A stretch of 64,000 nucleotides of DNA from Phycisphaerales bacterium (GTDB lineage Bacteria > Planctomycetota > Phycisphaerae > Phycisphaerales > UBA1924), in contig JADZER010000054.1 of assembly GCA_020850415.1 (NCBI GenBank), forward strand, positions 1 to 64,000, given 5' to 3'. Within the stretch, counting starts at the first letter, position 1, and every line of letters starts with the position of its first letter. The notes under the pieces were generated by a model that was not told the DNA's origin, searched no databases, and saw nothing but the letters and a program-made list of their open reading frames with translations. Below, piece after piece: positions 1 to 8,549 of the stretch. The position numbers and the translations under genes are program-made.

Positions 1-11
1 AGAATGCGCCC

Positions 12-410
12 ATGAACGAGCTCCTCCTCCAGCACTTCCTCGACCCCACCCTCAGCGTCTTCGACATCGCCGACCGCTCCGGCCTCTGCCTCGACGAGAT
101 CCTCGACTGGGTCGACTCCCCCGACGCCCACGCCATCCACGACAACCTCCGCGCCGTCGCCGACTACCAGAGCGCCCTCATCCTCGCCACCGCCCGCCCC
201 CGCGCCATCCAGACCCTCGCGCTCATCGCCGCCCAAGAGCCCACCACCCCCGCCCACACCGAGACCATCCGCAAAGCCGCCGCCCAACTCGCCCGACTCG
301 CCGGCGCCGCGCCCGAAGCCCCCAGCGGCCCCGACGACACCTACGACAACGATCCCGACGACACCAACAACCCCGATGATCCCGCCGATCCCGACTTCAA
401 CGACGCGCGC
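12..410 (+). CDS. Hypothetical protein with HTH-like N-terminus, 3' end uncertain
   Basis: Unrecognised protein. Residues 1-100 look like a helical, helix-turn-helix-type domain (motifs FDIADRSGLCLDEILDWV and TETIRKAAAQLARLAG), followed by an acidic Asp/Asn/Pro-rich tail at about 106-131. The frame is open to the left edge, so the true start may lie outside the window. Rightward it does not stop until base 1805: it reads through palindromic repeats at 420-461 and 557-667 and then antisense to a better-supported minus-strand gene. I therefore end the credible coding part near 410. The repeats may have replaced the original stop codon. Function unknown; the DNA-binding guess is weak. Confidence 0.45.
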
Positions 411-419
411 ACTTTCCTG

Positions 420-461
420 CCCCCTCTCCCGCCCCCGGCGGGAGAGGGCCGGGGAGAGGGC
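420..461. repeat. REP-like palindromic element (copy 1)
   Basis: A near-perfect palindrome of the form CCCTCTCCC-GCC...GGC-GGGAGAGGG followed by a GGGGAGAGGGC extension. A second copy with the same core occurs at 54469-54511. Elements of this shape are scattered through many high-GC genomes between genes. Here it lies inside the open frame that begins at base 12. Confidence 0.75.
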
Positions 462-556
462 TTCTCTTCTACTTCTTCTCCAATCCTCAACCCCTCAGAT
501 TGTGCGGCTTCCGTGCGACCGCGCAACCCCCAAGTTGCCGAGATCAGATCTCCAAG

Positions 557-667
557 GGGTGCCGGGGTCAGAGCGCAGCGCAGCGAAGCGATGGCCCCGC
601 GATACGGCAACCCTCACCCGCACACCCCAGGGTGCCGGGGCAATCGCGAAGCAATGGCCCCGCGACA
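557..667. repeat. Two tandem copies of an imperfect palindromic repeat
   Basis: Copy one (557-605) and copy two (630-667) share GGTGCCGGGG, then a variable CGC/AAGC centre, then AATGGCCCCGCG or GATGGCCCCGCG. The outer GGGGTCA/TGGCCCC parts of copy one can pair into a hairpin. They lie between the first gene and the 3' end of the minus-strand zinc-ribbon gene. They look like a dispersed intergenic repeat family rather than coding sequence. Confidence 0.6.
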
Positions 668-677
668 ACCCACCCCC

Positions 678-1244
678 TCACCCCCACTGCCCATCCTTCA
701 ACCGAACCTCAAAGTCCTTCGGCAGCACCCGCTGATCCCACGACGCAAAGTCCTGCGGGCTGTACCCATACTTCAGCAGCCGCACGACCTTCCCGCACTC
801 CGGACACCGCACCCGCTTCCGCGACTGGTCCTCCGGCCGGTGCGCATCGTCATAGATCGGCAGACCGATCAGCGACTGATCGCACCTCGGGCAGCACGCA
901 CCCCGCACGATCCGCGCCAGCGTGCGGCAGACGATCCAATGCTCAAGCCCCCAGTGGACCAGCAACCCCGCACACCCCGCCACAACCGCAGCCACACCCA
1001 TGATCAACGCGTACACCAGCACCGGGTCCGCCTTCGGATCATCCGTGAATCGCGTCTGCGTCTCGAAGTAGGCAACCACCGCCGGGCCCGAAACCAGCAC
1101 GGCAGCGACGGTCCCCCACGGCACCACCCACAGCGGCGGCGGCTCGCGACGCCATCGCCGCTCGATCAGCTCGCGACACTCCACATCGCTCAAGCCGTCC
1201 AGCTCGCGGTGCGCCCGCCATGGTCTCCCAAGCGTCCCGAACAT
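678..1244 (-). CDS. Membrane protein with C-terminal zinc ribbon
   Basis: A 188-residue unrecognised protein. Two hydrophobic segments (about 39-60 and 74-97) suggest two membrane helices. They are followed by a cytosolic C-terminal region with two Cys pairs, CPRC (118-121) and CPEC (147-150), a classic zinc-ribbon spacing. The N-terminus is charged and lacks a signal peptide. It stands between the repeat region and a second small membrane protein on the same strand, with 25 bases between them. Function unknown; similar zinc-ribbon membrane proteins are common hypothetical proteins in planctomycetes. Confidence 0.75.
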   Translation of the reverse strand: MFGTLGRPWRAHRELDGLSDVECRELIERRWRREPPPLWVVPWGTVAAVLVSGPAVVAYFETQTRFTDDPKADPVLVYALIMGVAAVVAGCAGLLVHWGLEHWIVCRTLARIVRGACCPRCDQSLIGLPIYDDAHRPEDQSRKRVRCPECGKVVRLLKYGYSPQDFASWDQRVLPKDFEVRLKDGQWG

Positions 1245-1269
1245 GCCGCCAGTCTACCAGCCCCGCCGC

Positions 1270-1917
1270 CTACTCCCCAAACCGCACCACCACGAACGAG
1301 TACTCCAGCGGCCCGTCCCCGATCGCCTCCCCCTCCGACACCCGCGGCAGCCTCCGCTCCCCCACCGGCTCCCCCGCCTCGTCCAACTCCCGCAGCACCG
1401 CGCCACCCTCACCCACCACCACGAACCGGAACGACAGCGCCTCCGGCTCCCCCGCCACCGGCGCCGGCAGACGCAGATACCACGACCCGTCCCCGCGCCG
1501 TTCCATCCGCAAGCCCGCGCCCGCCGACCACTGCCCGTGGTTGGTCAGCACCACCACCGGGTGCCCGATATCCGCCGCGCCCGATCCGTCCATCACCACC
1601 AACGCCGCCCCCCGCGCCGTCTGCTCCGCCGGGATCCCCCGCACCGCCTGCCCCGTCCCGAACAGCGACTCCCCCACCGCATTCGCGCCCCCCGAGTTGC
1701 CCGCCCCAGCCCCCACCGGCTCGGCCATCATCGATGGACCGGTCACAAACGAGAGCAGGATCCCGTACACCAAGAGCGCCAGCACCACCAGCGGCGCCGC
1801 GATGAACCCCAGCAGGAACAACCGGTGCCCCAGCCTCCGATCCCCCGGCCGGGGCTGCCTCCGGGCGTGCGGCTTGGCGGTCGGGCGGGGTCTCCTGGTT
1901 TCGTCGGGCATCGCCAT
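1270..1917 (-). CDS. Single-pass membrane protein of unknown function
   Basis: A 215-residue protein with an Arg/Pro-rich cytoplasmic N-terminus (residues 1-30), one membrane helix at about 33-58, and a presumably extracytoplasmic domain rich in beta-type segments (about 90-215). No known motif is visible. I chose the ATG at 1917; another ATG lies at 1911. The start is divergent from murJ, so the two genes probably share an upstream region of about 60 bases. Longer readings of this frame run antisense to murJ and were discarded. Confidence 0.7.
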   Translation of the reverse strand: MAMPDETRRPRPTAKPHARRQPRPGDRRLGHRLFLLGFIAAPLVVLALLVYGILLSFVTGPSMMAEPVGAGAGNSGGANAVGESLFGTGQAVRGIPAEQTARGAALVVMDGSGAADIGHPVVVLTNHGQWSAGAGLRMERRGDGSWYLRLPAPVAGEPEALSFRFVVVGEGGAVLRELDEAGEPVGERRLPRVSEGEAIGDGPLEYSFVVVRFGE

Positions 1918-1978
1918 GAGCCTAGCGCCACCGGCCGACAACCACCGCAGACCGCCCGCCCCGGATACGCTCTCCCCC

Positions 1979-3676
1979 GTGAACACGCTCACGGACGAGC
2001 AACCCCCCACGCCCGACGACCACGCCGACAGCGACCACCGCTCCCTCGCCGCCGCCGTCCGCACCGTCAGCGGCCTCACGCTTGTCTCCCGCGTCGCCGG
2101 CCTGGCCCGGGACCTCATCCACGCCCGCCTCATGGGCGACTCGGCCATCGGCTCGGCCTTCATGGCCGCCTGGGCCATCCCCAACCTCTTCCGACGCCTC
2201 TTCGGCGAGGGCGCACTCGCCGCCGCCTTCATCCCCGAGTACGCCCAGCTCAACAAGCACGACCCGGAGACCGCCGACCGCTTCGCCACCCTCACCGTCG
2301 CCTGGCTCTCGCTCGTCACCGGGGCCCTGCTCGTCGCGGGCGAGCTGCTCGTGCTCGCCCTCCTGCTCGCCGGAGGCGACAGCCCGGACCCCGAACGGGC
2401 CCTCTCCTTCCGCCTCATCATGGTCATGCTCCCCTTCATGCCGCTGGTCTGCATCGCGGCGATCCTCGGCGGCATGCTCCAGACCCACGGCCGGTTCGGA
2501 CCCGCCGCCGCCGCGCCGATCATCCTCAACTCACTCGTCATCGCCGTCGCGCTCCCGTTCCTCCTCAGCGAAAGCCCCGACCGCGTGACCGCCGCCTACT
2601 GGATCGGCGCCGCCGCCGTGCTCGCCGGCGTGCTCCAGGTCGCCTGGTCGCTGTGGGCGCTCCGGGGCTGCGCACGCTGGCGGCGCGGGTTCGCCCAGGC
2701 CGCCGAGCCCACCCGCCGCCTGCTCCGACGATTCCTCCCGGTCGTCATCGGCATGGGCACCATCCAGATCAACGCCTTCATCGACACCGTGATCGCGATG
2801 TGGCCCGTGTGGGTCGGCCCCACCATCCTCGGCCAGGCCTACCCCCTCGACGAGCGCTCCAACGCCGTGCTCTCGTTCACCCAACGCCTCTACCAGTTCC
2901 CGCTCGGCGTGTTCGGCATCGCCGTCGCCACCGCCATCTTCCCGCTGCTGTCCCGCCACGCCGACGACCCCCGACAGTTCCTCGCCACCCTCCGGCGCGG
3001 CCTGCGCCTCTCGTTCTTCATCGGCCTGCCCGCCACCGTCGGGCTGATCCTCGTCCGCACCGACCTCACCTACGCCATGTACGGCGGCGCCGGCAGCGCC
3101 TTTACCGACGCCGGCACCGCCCGCGCCGCGGCCGTCCTCATGGGCTACGCCCCCGGCGTCTGGGCCTACTCCCTCAACCATGTCGCCACCCGGGCCTTCT
3201 ACGCCTCCGGCGACACCAAGACCCCCATGCGCATCGCCCTGGGCATGGTCGCCGTCAACCTCCTCCTCAACTGCACGCTCATCTGGCCGCTCGGCGAGGC
3301 CGGCCTCGCCTGGTCGACCAGCTTCTCCGCGACACTCCAGCTCGTGCTGCTCACCCGCGCCTCACGCAGGCTCACCCACGAACGCGCGGTCGACCGCGAG
3401 ACCTTCCTCGCCTTCGCGCGGAGCGCCGGCGCCACCGGCGCCATGGCCGCCGCCGTCGGCCTCGCCCTCGCGCTGACCGAGGGCCAACGCGACTGGTCCG
3501 GCTCGGTCCTCCGCGTCGGCGTCGCGCTGACCGTCGGCTGCGGCGCCTACTTCGCCGCCGCGGTCGTGCTCCGCCAGCACGAGCTGCGGTGGCTCCTCGC
3601 CCGAAGCACAAGCAAGACCACAGACAAGCCTGCAAACGGGCCGACAAACAGGCCCACAAACAGGAGCGAAAGGTAG
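1979..3676 (+). CDS. murJ: Lipid II flippase MurJ
   Basis: MurJ (MviN) moves the peptidoglycan precursor lipid II across the inner membrane. The 565-residue product has the family's N-terminal signature RTVSGLTLVSRVAGLARD, then AIPNLFRRLFGEGALAAAFIPEY, and about 14 hydrophobic segments, all normal for the family. I favour the GTG at 1979, which leaves a 33-residue lead before the signature. An in-frame ATG at 1916 would overlap the start codon of the divergent gene. The C-terminus ends in a hydrophilic Lys/Thr/Pro tail. It is the single complete peptidoglycan-precursor gene visible here. Confidence 0.93.
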   Translation: MNTLTDEQPPTPDDHADSDHRSLAAAVRTVSGLTLVSRVAGLARDLIHARLMGDSAIGSAFMAAWAIPNLFRRLFGEGALAAAFIPEYAQLNKHDPETADRFATLTVAWLSLVTGALLVAGELLVLALLLAGGDSPDPERALSFRLIMVMLPFMPLVCIAAILGGMLQTHGRFGPAAAAPIILNSLVIAVALPFLLSESPDRVTAAYWIGAAAVLAGVLQVAWSLWALRGCARWRRGFAQAAEPTRRLLRRFLPVVIGMGTIQINAFIDTVIAMWPVWVGPTILGQAYPLDERSNAVLSFTQRLYQFPLGVFGIAVATAIFPLLSRHADDPRQFLATLRRGLRLSFFIGLPATVGLILVRTDLTYAMYGGAGSAFTDAGTARAAAVLMGYAPGVWAYSLNHVATRAFYASGDTKTPMRIALGMVAVNLLLNCTLIWPLGEAGLAWSTSFSATLQLVLLTRASRRLTHERAVDRETFLAFARSAGATGAMAAAVGLALALTEGQRDWSGSVLRVGVALTVGCGAYFAAAVVLRQHELRWLLARSTSKTTDKPANGPTNRPTNRSER

Positions 3677-3731
3677 ATCACCACACGACCGCGCCCGGCG
3701 CGGACCGCTCGCGGGACCCGCCGCCGACAGG

Positions 3732-3737
3732 TACAAT
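3732..3737 (+). promoter_or_regulatory. Possible -10 box for the entericidin-SDR unit
   Basis: TACAAT, five of six matches to the sigma-70 -10 consensus, lies 26 bases before the lipoprotein start and just upstream of its AGGAGACC ribosome site (3750-3757). No good -35 hexamer is seen at the usual distance, so this is a tentative call. Confidence 0.35.
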
Positions 3738-3763
3738 CGGCCCAACCTCAGGAGACCACCGCC

Positions 3764-3916
3764 ATGCGCAGCATCCGCCGCAACACCCGCCGAACCGTCG
3801 CCCGTGCCCTCGTCTACACCCTCGCCCTCGCCGCCCTCGCCGTCGCCGGCTGCAACACCGTCAAGGGTGTCGGCAAGGATGTCGAGGGCGCCGGCAAGGC
3901 CATCCAGGGCGAATGA
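3764..3916 (+). CDS. Entericidin-like small lipoprotein
   Basis: A 50-residue lipoprotein. The signal peptide has an Arg-rich n-region, a Leu/Ala core, and a lipobox AVAGC with Cys30 as the lipidated residue. The mature part, CNTVKGVGKDVEGAGKAIQ, matches the entericidin A/B family of tiny membrane-attached lipoproteins. A clear AGGAG ribosome site sits 10 bases upstream. Its stop codon overlaps the start of the following dehydrogenase gene (ATGA), so the two are translationally coupled. In enterobacteria entericidins are linked to stress-induced lysis; the role here is unknown. Confidence 0.85.
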   Translation: MRSIRRNTRRTVARALVYTLALAALAVAGCNTVKGVGKDVEGAGKAIQGE

Positions 3917-4740
3917 CCATCGACCTGTCAGGCCTGCCCATCGCCATCACCGGCGCCGGCACCGGCATCGGCCGCGCCACCGCACTCGCCTGCGCCAGCG
4001 CCGGCATGCCCGTCGCCATCTCCGGCCGACGCGAGGACCCCCTCCGCGAGGTCGAAGCGGAGATCACCCGGCTCGGCGGGCGCGCCCTCGTCGTGCCCAC
4101 CGATGTCGCGGACCCCGACGCCGCCGCGCACTTCATCGCCCGCACCATCGAGACCTTCGGCGGCCTCTACGCCGTCTTCGCCAACGCCGGCTACGGCCTC
4201 CGCGGCCCGGTGCACCAGCTCACCGATCGGTCCATCCGCGACATCTTCGAGACCAACTTCTGGGGCTCGATGCATGTCATCCGACCCGCCCTCACCCACA
4301 TGCTCGGCCACCCCGCCGCCAGGACCCCTCGGGGCCACATCCTCATGTGCTCGAGCTGCCTGTCCAAGCTCGGCACCCCCTTCACCGGCCCCTACTCCGC
4401 CAGCAAGGCCCTCCAGGACCACATCGGGCGCGCCATGCGCCTCGAGCTGGCCCCCCTCGGTGTCCGTGTCTCCACCGTCCACCCCGTCGGCACGCGCACC
4501 GAGTTCGTCAGCACCGCCGCGGCACACGCCGACAGCAAGGGCCGAGGCATCCCCCCGCCCGAGGCGTTCACCCAGCCCCCCGAGCGGGTCGCGCGGGCGG
4601 TCCTCGCCTGCCTGCGCCGGCCCCGCGCCGAGGTCTGGACAAGCCACACCGCCCGCCTCGCGTTCGCGCTGGCGGTCGCGTTCCCGGGGCTCGCCGACAA
4701 GGTGCTGGCCCGCTCGCTCCGGCGCGCGGGCGAGGCCTAG
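3913..4740 (+). CDS. Short-chain dehydrogenase/reductase (SDR)
   Basis: A 275-residue classical SDR. The Rossmann nucleotide-binding motif TGAGTGIG is at 13-20, NAG is at 91-93, and the catalytic triad is visible as Ser148, Tyr161 and Lys165 (YSASK). The substrate cannot be read from the sequence. The C-terminal 60 residues include a hydrophobic stretch (about 245-260) that could touch the membrane. Its start overlaps the entericidin stop by four bases. Its stop codon overlaps the frr stop codon on the opposite strand in the palindrome CTAG. Confidence 0.9.
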   Translation: MTIDLSGLPIAITGAGTGIGRATALACASAGMPVAISGRREDPLREVEAEITRLGGRALVVPTDVADPDAAAHFIARTIETFGGLYAVFANAGYGLRGPVHQLTDRSIRDIFETNFWGSMHVIRPALTHMLGHPAARTPRGHILMCSSCLSKLGTPFTGPYSASKALQDHIGRAMRLELAPLGVRVSTVHPVGTRTEFVSTAAAHADSKGRGIPPPEAFTQPPERVARAVLACLRRPRAEVWTSHTARLAFALAVAFPGLADKVLARSLRRAGEA

Positions 4741-5309
4741 AGCTCGAGGATCTCCTTGGACTTGGCCGCGACCGCCTCGTCCATGAGCGTCTCGTACCGC
4801 TTGAGCAACCCCTGGATCTCCTCCTTGAGCTGCTTGATATCGTCCTCGGCAAAGTGGGTTCCGGGCTGCTTGGCCAGGTTGTCGGCGTGCTTGTTGGCGT
4901 CGCGCCGGACATTGCGGATCGCGACCTTCTGCTCCTCGCCGATCTTCTTGGCCTGTGCCGCCAGCTGGTGACGACGCTCGCCCGTCAGGGCCGGGATGTT
5001 CAGGCGGATCTGCTTGGACTCGACGACGGGCACGAGGCCGAGCCCCGCGGCCTCGATGGCCTTCTTGATCTCCTGGACCGCGCCCACATCGAACGGCTTG
5101 ATAAGCAGCTGCGACGGCTCGGGGACGCTGATGGCGGCCAGCGCCTTGAGGTCCGTGGGCGACCCGTAGTAGTCGACCTTCACATACTCCACGATCGTCG
5201 GGCTGGCCCGCCCGGTGCGGAACCCCTTGAGCTCCTTGCGCAGGTGCTCCAGGGCCTTGGACATGGTGTCCTCGGACTCGAGCAGGATCGTGTCGGGATC
5301 GGTCGTCAT
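4737..5309 (-). CDS. frr: Ribosome recycling factor
   Basis: RRF splits post-termination ribosomes together with EF-G. The 190-residue product has the family length and hallmark motifs, including LRTGRASP-like FRTGRASP near residue 31, the PYG-type hinge region, and the C-terminal helical part with RRDANKHADNL and EEDIK-like EDDIKQLKEEIQ. It lies 35 bases downstream of pyrH on the same strand, the widespread pyrH-frr pairing. The usual upstream partners rpsB and tsf are not present here. Confidence 0.97.
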   Translation of the reverse strand: MTTDPDTILLESEDTMSKALEHLRKELKGFRTGRASPTIVEYVKVDYYGSPTDLKALAAISVPEPSQLLIKPFDVGAVQEIKKAIEAAGLGLVPVVESKQIRLNIPALTGERRHQLAAQAKKIGEEQKVAIRNVRRDANKHADNLAKQPGTHFAEDDIKQLKEEIQGLLKRYETLMDEAVAAKSKEILEL

Positions 5310-5344
5310 CGTTCATTCTCCTCGCTGGCCGATCGGTCCCCCGA

Positions 5345-6085
5345 TCAACCCTCGCGTGTCACCAGCGTCCCCACGCGCTCCCCCGCCACCACGCGGCGGA
5401 TGTTGCCCGTGGCCTTGAAATCGAACACCACTACCGGGATGTTGTGCTGGCGGCACATCGCCATGGCCGTCAGGTCCATCACCCCGAGCTGCTTGTTGAT
5501 CGCCTCGTCGAAGCTCAGCCGGTCGTAGCGCTTCGCCCGCGGGTTCTTGGCCGGGTCGCTGTCGTAGACGCCGTCGACCTTGGTCGCCTTGAGCAGCACG
5601 CCGCACTCCAGCTCGCGGGCCCGCAGGCTCGCGCAGGTGTCGGTCGTGAAGAAGGGGTTCCCCGTCCCGGCGGCGAGGATGACCACGCGGCCCTTCTCGA
5701 GGTGGCGGATGGCCCGCCCGCGGATGAAGGGCTCTGCGACCGACCGGACCTCCAGGGCCGAGAGGACGCGGGAGTCGACCCCGAGCGTGAGCAGCTTCTC
5801 GCGCAGGGCCAGGGCGTTGATGACGGTGCCGAGCATGCCCATGTAGTCGGCGGTGGCCTGCTCGATGTGGCCCGCCGCCGCGAGCTGCGCCCCGCGGATG
5901 ATGTTGCCGCCCCCGACCACGACAGCGAGCTGGGCGCCGAGCTTGGCTGCCCCGGCGACCTCGCCGGCGATGACGCCGAGCTCCTCCGGATCGATCCCGA
6001 ACGAGCCGGGCCTGGCGAACGACTCGCCGCTGAGCTTGAGCAGCACGCGTTTGTGGGCGAGGGCGGGTGCGGGCTGGTCGCTCAA
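5345..6085 (-). CDS. pyrH: UMP kinase
   Basis: Uridylate kinase phosphorylates UMP to UDP in pyrimidine synthesis. The 246-residue product carries the amino-acid-kinase-fold motifs LKLSGESF, GGGNIIRG, DYMGMLGTVINALAL and GTGNPFFTTDT. The start appears to be TTG at 6085, preceded by GGGAGCC at a suitable distance. No ATG or GTG fits the family's N-terminus, and longer readings only add nonsense residues. It is followed by frr. A candidate promoter lies about 100 bases upstream. Confidence 0.95.
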   Translation of the reverse strand: MSDQPAPALAHKRVLLKLSGESFARPGSFGIDPEELGVIAGEVAGAAKLGAQLAVVVGGGNIIRGAQLAAAGHIEQATADYMGMLGTVINALALREKLLTLGVDSRVLSALEVRSVAEPFIRGRAIRHLEKGRVVILAAGTGNPFFTTDTCASLRARELECGVLLKATKVDGVYDSDPAKNPRAKRYDRLSFDEAINKQLGVMDLTAMAMCRQHNIPVVVFDFKATGNIRRVVAGERVGTLVTREG

Positions 6086-6191
6086 TGGTGGCTCCCACGC
6101 GTGCTGGCGGGTGAGGGAGTGGAACCGAACACGACCCGGGCACGGACCGTCCGTGCGGGCCTTCTCCGCGCCGGGAGGGGCGGAGTCTCCG

Positions 6192-6220
6192 ATTGAAACC
6201 CCCGCACGCCGGGGGGTCAA
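6192..6220 (-). promoter_or_regulatory. Candidate sigma-70 promoter of pyrH-frr
   Basis: On the minus strand, TTGACC (6215-6220) and TTCAAT (6192-6197) are separated by exactly 17 bases. They match the -35 and -10 consensus at five and four of six positions. The spacer contains a short inverted repeat of C5 and G5 tracts. Transcription would start near 6185, about 100 bases before the pyrH start codon. The call rests on motif and position only. Confidence 0.4.
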
Positions 6221-6349
6221 GCAACCCGGGCCCGATCCGGCGGTATTGTGTACGGGGCGAGGCGGGGCGATCCCGCGCAATGAGCCCCACGGATCCACCG
6301 GCGGCGACCGCATTCGGAAAGTCCGAGGGGTGGCGCCCGCGCCAGGCCG

Positions 6350-7372
6350 ATGAGTACGCCGATGACCGACCCGAGCGGAACCCAGCCAACCGGCCGTCCT
6401 CGCGCCCGCCCCGACGGTGTGGGGTCGGGCGTCGCGGCGGTGGCCGAGGCGGCGCCCTTCGATGAGAAGCTCCTGCGCTGGATCCGGCGCGCGACGGTCA
6501 TCGGCCTTGCGGTCTCGGTCCTGGTTCACCTGGCGGCGTGGTTCATCGCGGCCCACATGTCGATCGGGCTCAGCGCTGGGGCCGGCCCGGCCCCCATGCC
6601 GGGCGTGGTCGATTTCGCCGTGATGACCGAGGCCGAGCTCTCGCAGCTGCAGGACTCGGCCCTGAGCTTCGATTCGCCGAGCGTGCCGGAGACCAACCAG
6701 GAGCCGCTGCCGGAGATCGAGAGCCTCGACATGCCCAGCGAGGAGGAGATCACCGGCTCGCTGGCCGAGATCGCGCCGACAACGATCGGCGCCGGCGCGG
6801 GGGACATCGGCCAGACCAGCGGGCTGAGCGAGGGCGGGTCGGGCTCGGGGTCGGCCAGCTTCTTCGGCGTGGAGGCGACGGGCTCGCGGTTCCTCTACAT
6901 CGTCGATACCTCCGGCTCGATGGGGATCGGCGGCAAGCTCGAGGCGCTGCAGCACGAGCTGGTCAAGTCTCTCGACGGGCTGCTGGAGGCCGCGGAGTTC
7001 CTGGTGATCACCTACAACAGCGGCGCCTCGGCCCTGGACGGCCGTCAGGTGTGGAGCGACGCGGACGAGCGCGGGCGGCGGGCGGCTCGTCGGGCGATCG
7101 CCCGGCTCGGCGCGAGCGGCGGGACGAACCCCGGCCCGGCGTTCCAGCTCGGGTTTGCGATGCGCCCGCCGCCGGACGCGATCTACTTCATGACCGACGG
7201 CGAGTTCAGCGACGAGGTGGCCGGCGAGATCGCGATGCTGAACGCCGAGTACAAGGTCCCGATCCACTGCATCGCGTTCGTGAGCCGGGAGTCCGAGATC
7301 TTGATGCGCACGATCGCGCAGCAGTCCGGCGGCTCCTACACCTTCGTCCCTGCCCCCACGGGGAGGCCCTGA
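6350..7372 (+). CDS. Membrane-anchored von Willebrand factor A protein
   Basis: A 340-residue protein with a Pro-rich cytoplasmic N-terminus, one membrane helix at about 48-69, an acidic linker with a Gly/Ser-rich stretch (about 160-170), and a C-terminal vWA domain. The metal-ion-dependent adhesion site is intact: DTSGSM at 186-191, a downstream GGTNPGPA threonine and the MTDGEF aspartate. It opens a run of overlapping plus-strand genes that includes ExbB- and ExbD-type subunits. The vWA domain probably binds a protein partner outside the inner membrane. The N-in topology is also that of TolA/TonB-like proteins, but no TonB-type C-terminus is present. Confidence 0.85.
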   Translation: MSTPMTDPSGTQPTGRPRARPDGVGSGVAAVAEAAPFDEKLLRWIRRATVIGLAVSVLVHLAAWFIAAHMSIGLSAGAGPAPMPGVVDFAVMTEAELSQLQDSALSFDSPSVPETNQEPLPEIESLDMPSEEEITGSLAEIAPTTIGAGAGDIGQTSGLSEGGSGSGSASFFGVEATGSRFLYIVDTSGSMGIGGKLEALQHELVKSLDGLLEAAEFLVITYNSGASALDGRQVWSDADERGRRAARRAIARLGASGGTNPGPAFQLGFAMRPPPDAIYFMTDGEFSDEVAGEIAMLNAEYKVPIHCIAFVSRESEILMRTIAQQSGGSYTFVPAPTGRP

Positions 7373-7373
7373 G

Positions 7374-8549
7374 ATGGGCCGTGCCCGCCGAGCCCTCGGA
7401 ATCCTGGCCCTCGCGGCGGCGGCGGCGGCGGGGCAGAGCGAGCTGACACTTCGCGACGGCTCGGCGCCGCCGGAGGGTCGTGTGGTCTCCTGCGGCATCG
7501 AGGGGGTGGTCGTGTCGTCGCCGGTGACCGGCGAGCTGATCGTGGGTTGGGAGCGGGTCCGGGCGGTCTCGGGCGAGCACGGCGAGGAGGCGGGCGCGTT
7601 CGGCGAGGTCTCGGACCAGGCCTGGCGCGCCCTGGCCAGGCTGGATCGCGGGGACATCCCGGCGGCCGAGCCGCTGCTCGAGGGGCTGTTCATGACCTTT
7701 GCGGACCGGACCGGGCCGACGGCCGCGGCGGTGAGCGGCGGGCTGCTCCGCTGCCGCATCGACCGGGGCGCGCACACGCTGGCGGTGGGCGCGTGGCTGA
7801 GCTGGCTGCACGCGACTGGTGCGGACGGGCGGCGGTGGTTCGACCCTGACGCGTCGGCGACGGTCGGGGGGGTGGACGGCGCGACGGGGCTGCTGCCCGA
7901 GCTGCCGCCGATCTGGCTGGATCTGTCGTCGGTTCGGGTATTCGGGGATGCGCCGGCGGGGGGCGCGTCCTTCGGCGGGCGCGAGCGGGCGCTGGCGGAG
8001 CTGTACCGGCACGCGGCGCGGGCGAGGTCCGGCGGGCGCGAGCCCATGCCGCGGCTGACGAGCCCCGACCCGGGCGTTCACATGGTCTGGGACATCGTCG
8101 CGGCGCAGAGCGCGATCACGCAGGAGCGGGCGGCCGGGCGCAAGGCGGTCGAGGTCCGGCTGCGAGCGGAGCCGGCGGGCTGGGTGGACGCGTGGCTTCG
8201 GACGGCGCTGGGGCGTTCGCTGTTGCTGGAGGCCGAGGCCGAGCAGCGTCAGCGGGGGGTGATCGAGCTGCTGCGGGTCCGCGTGACGCACGAGCGGGAC
8301 TGCCCGTACCTGGCGGGGCTGGCGCTCGCGGACGCGGCGGTGGCGATGCGGTCGCTGGGTGATGAGGGCGCGGGGGGTATGCTTCGGCGCGAGTTGCTGG
8401 ACCGGTTCCCTGGCCACCCGGCGTCGGGGACCGAGGCGATCATGTTGTGGGACTCGCCCCAGCCGGTGGGCGCGCTGCCCTCCGGGCCGACCGAGAGCCC
8501 CGCCGGCGCGGGCCAATTCTCAGAGGAAAGCAGGAAGCTCCATGGGTGA
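7374..8549 (+). CDS. Exported protein of unknown function in the ExbB/ExbD operon
   Basis: A 391-residue protein with an N-terminal signal peptide (Arg-rich start, then Leu/Ala core ending near AAAGQS at about 22). The next 50 residues look like a small beta domain (LRDGSAPPEGRVVSCGIEGVVV). The remainder is alpha-helical and repeat-like. No known motif is seen. It starts one base after the vWA stop codon, and its own end overlaps the ExbB-type start by eight bases, so it belongs to the same operon. Confidence 0.75.
   Translation: MGRARRALGILALAAAAAAGQSELTLRDGSAPPEGRVVSCGIEGVVVSSPVTGELIVGWERVRAVSGEHGEEAGAFGEVSDQAWRALARLDRGDIPAAEPLLEGLFMTFADRTGPTAAAVSGGLLRCRIDRGAHTLAVGAWLSWLHATGADGRRWFDPDASATVGGVDGATGLLPELPPIWLDLSSVRVFGDAPAGGASFGGRERALAELYRHAARARSGGREPMPRLTSPDPGVHMVWDIVAAQSAITQERAAGRKAVEVRLRAEPAGWVDAWLRTALGRSLLLEAEAEQRQRGVIELLRVRVTHERDCPYLAGLALADAAVAMRSLGDEGAGGMLRRELLDRFPGHPASGTEAIMLWDSPQPVGALPSGPTESPAGAGQFSEESRKLHG

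Noticed and set aside
1916-1978. ATG 1916 as the murJ start
   Set aside because: It overlaps the start of the divergent gene, and the added residues have no family likeness. GTG 1979 gives a better layout.
1243-4740. A very long Arg/Pro/His-rich plus-strand reading frame, and similar giant frames at 12848-15790 (minus), 10140-13289 (minus) and 36050-39583 (plus)
   Set aside because: They are antisense or out-of-frame shadows of well-supported genes in GC-rich DNA. Their composition (runs of Arg, Pro, His) and lack of any family motif are typical of such shadows.
6197-6216. A hairpin of C5 and G5 tracts upstream of pyrH as a terminator
   Set aside because: The stem is short and followed only by TTTC on the minus strand. 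It also lies within the spacer of a plausible promoter, which is a better reading.
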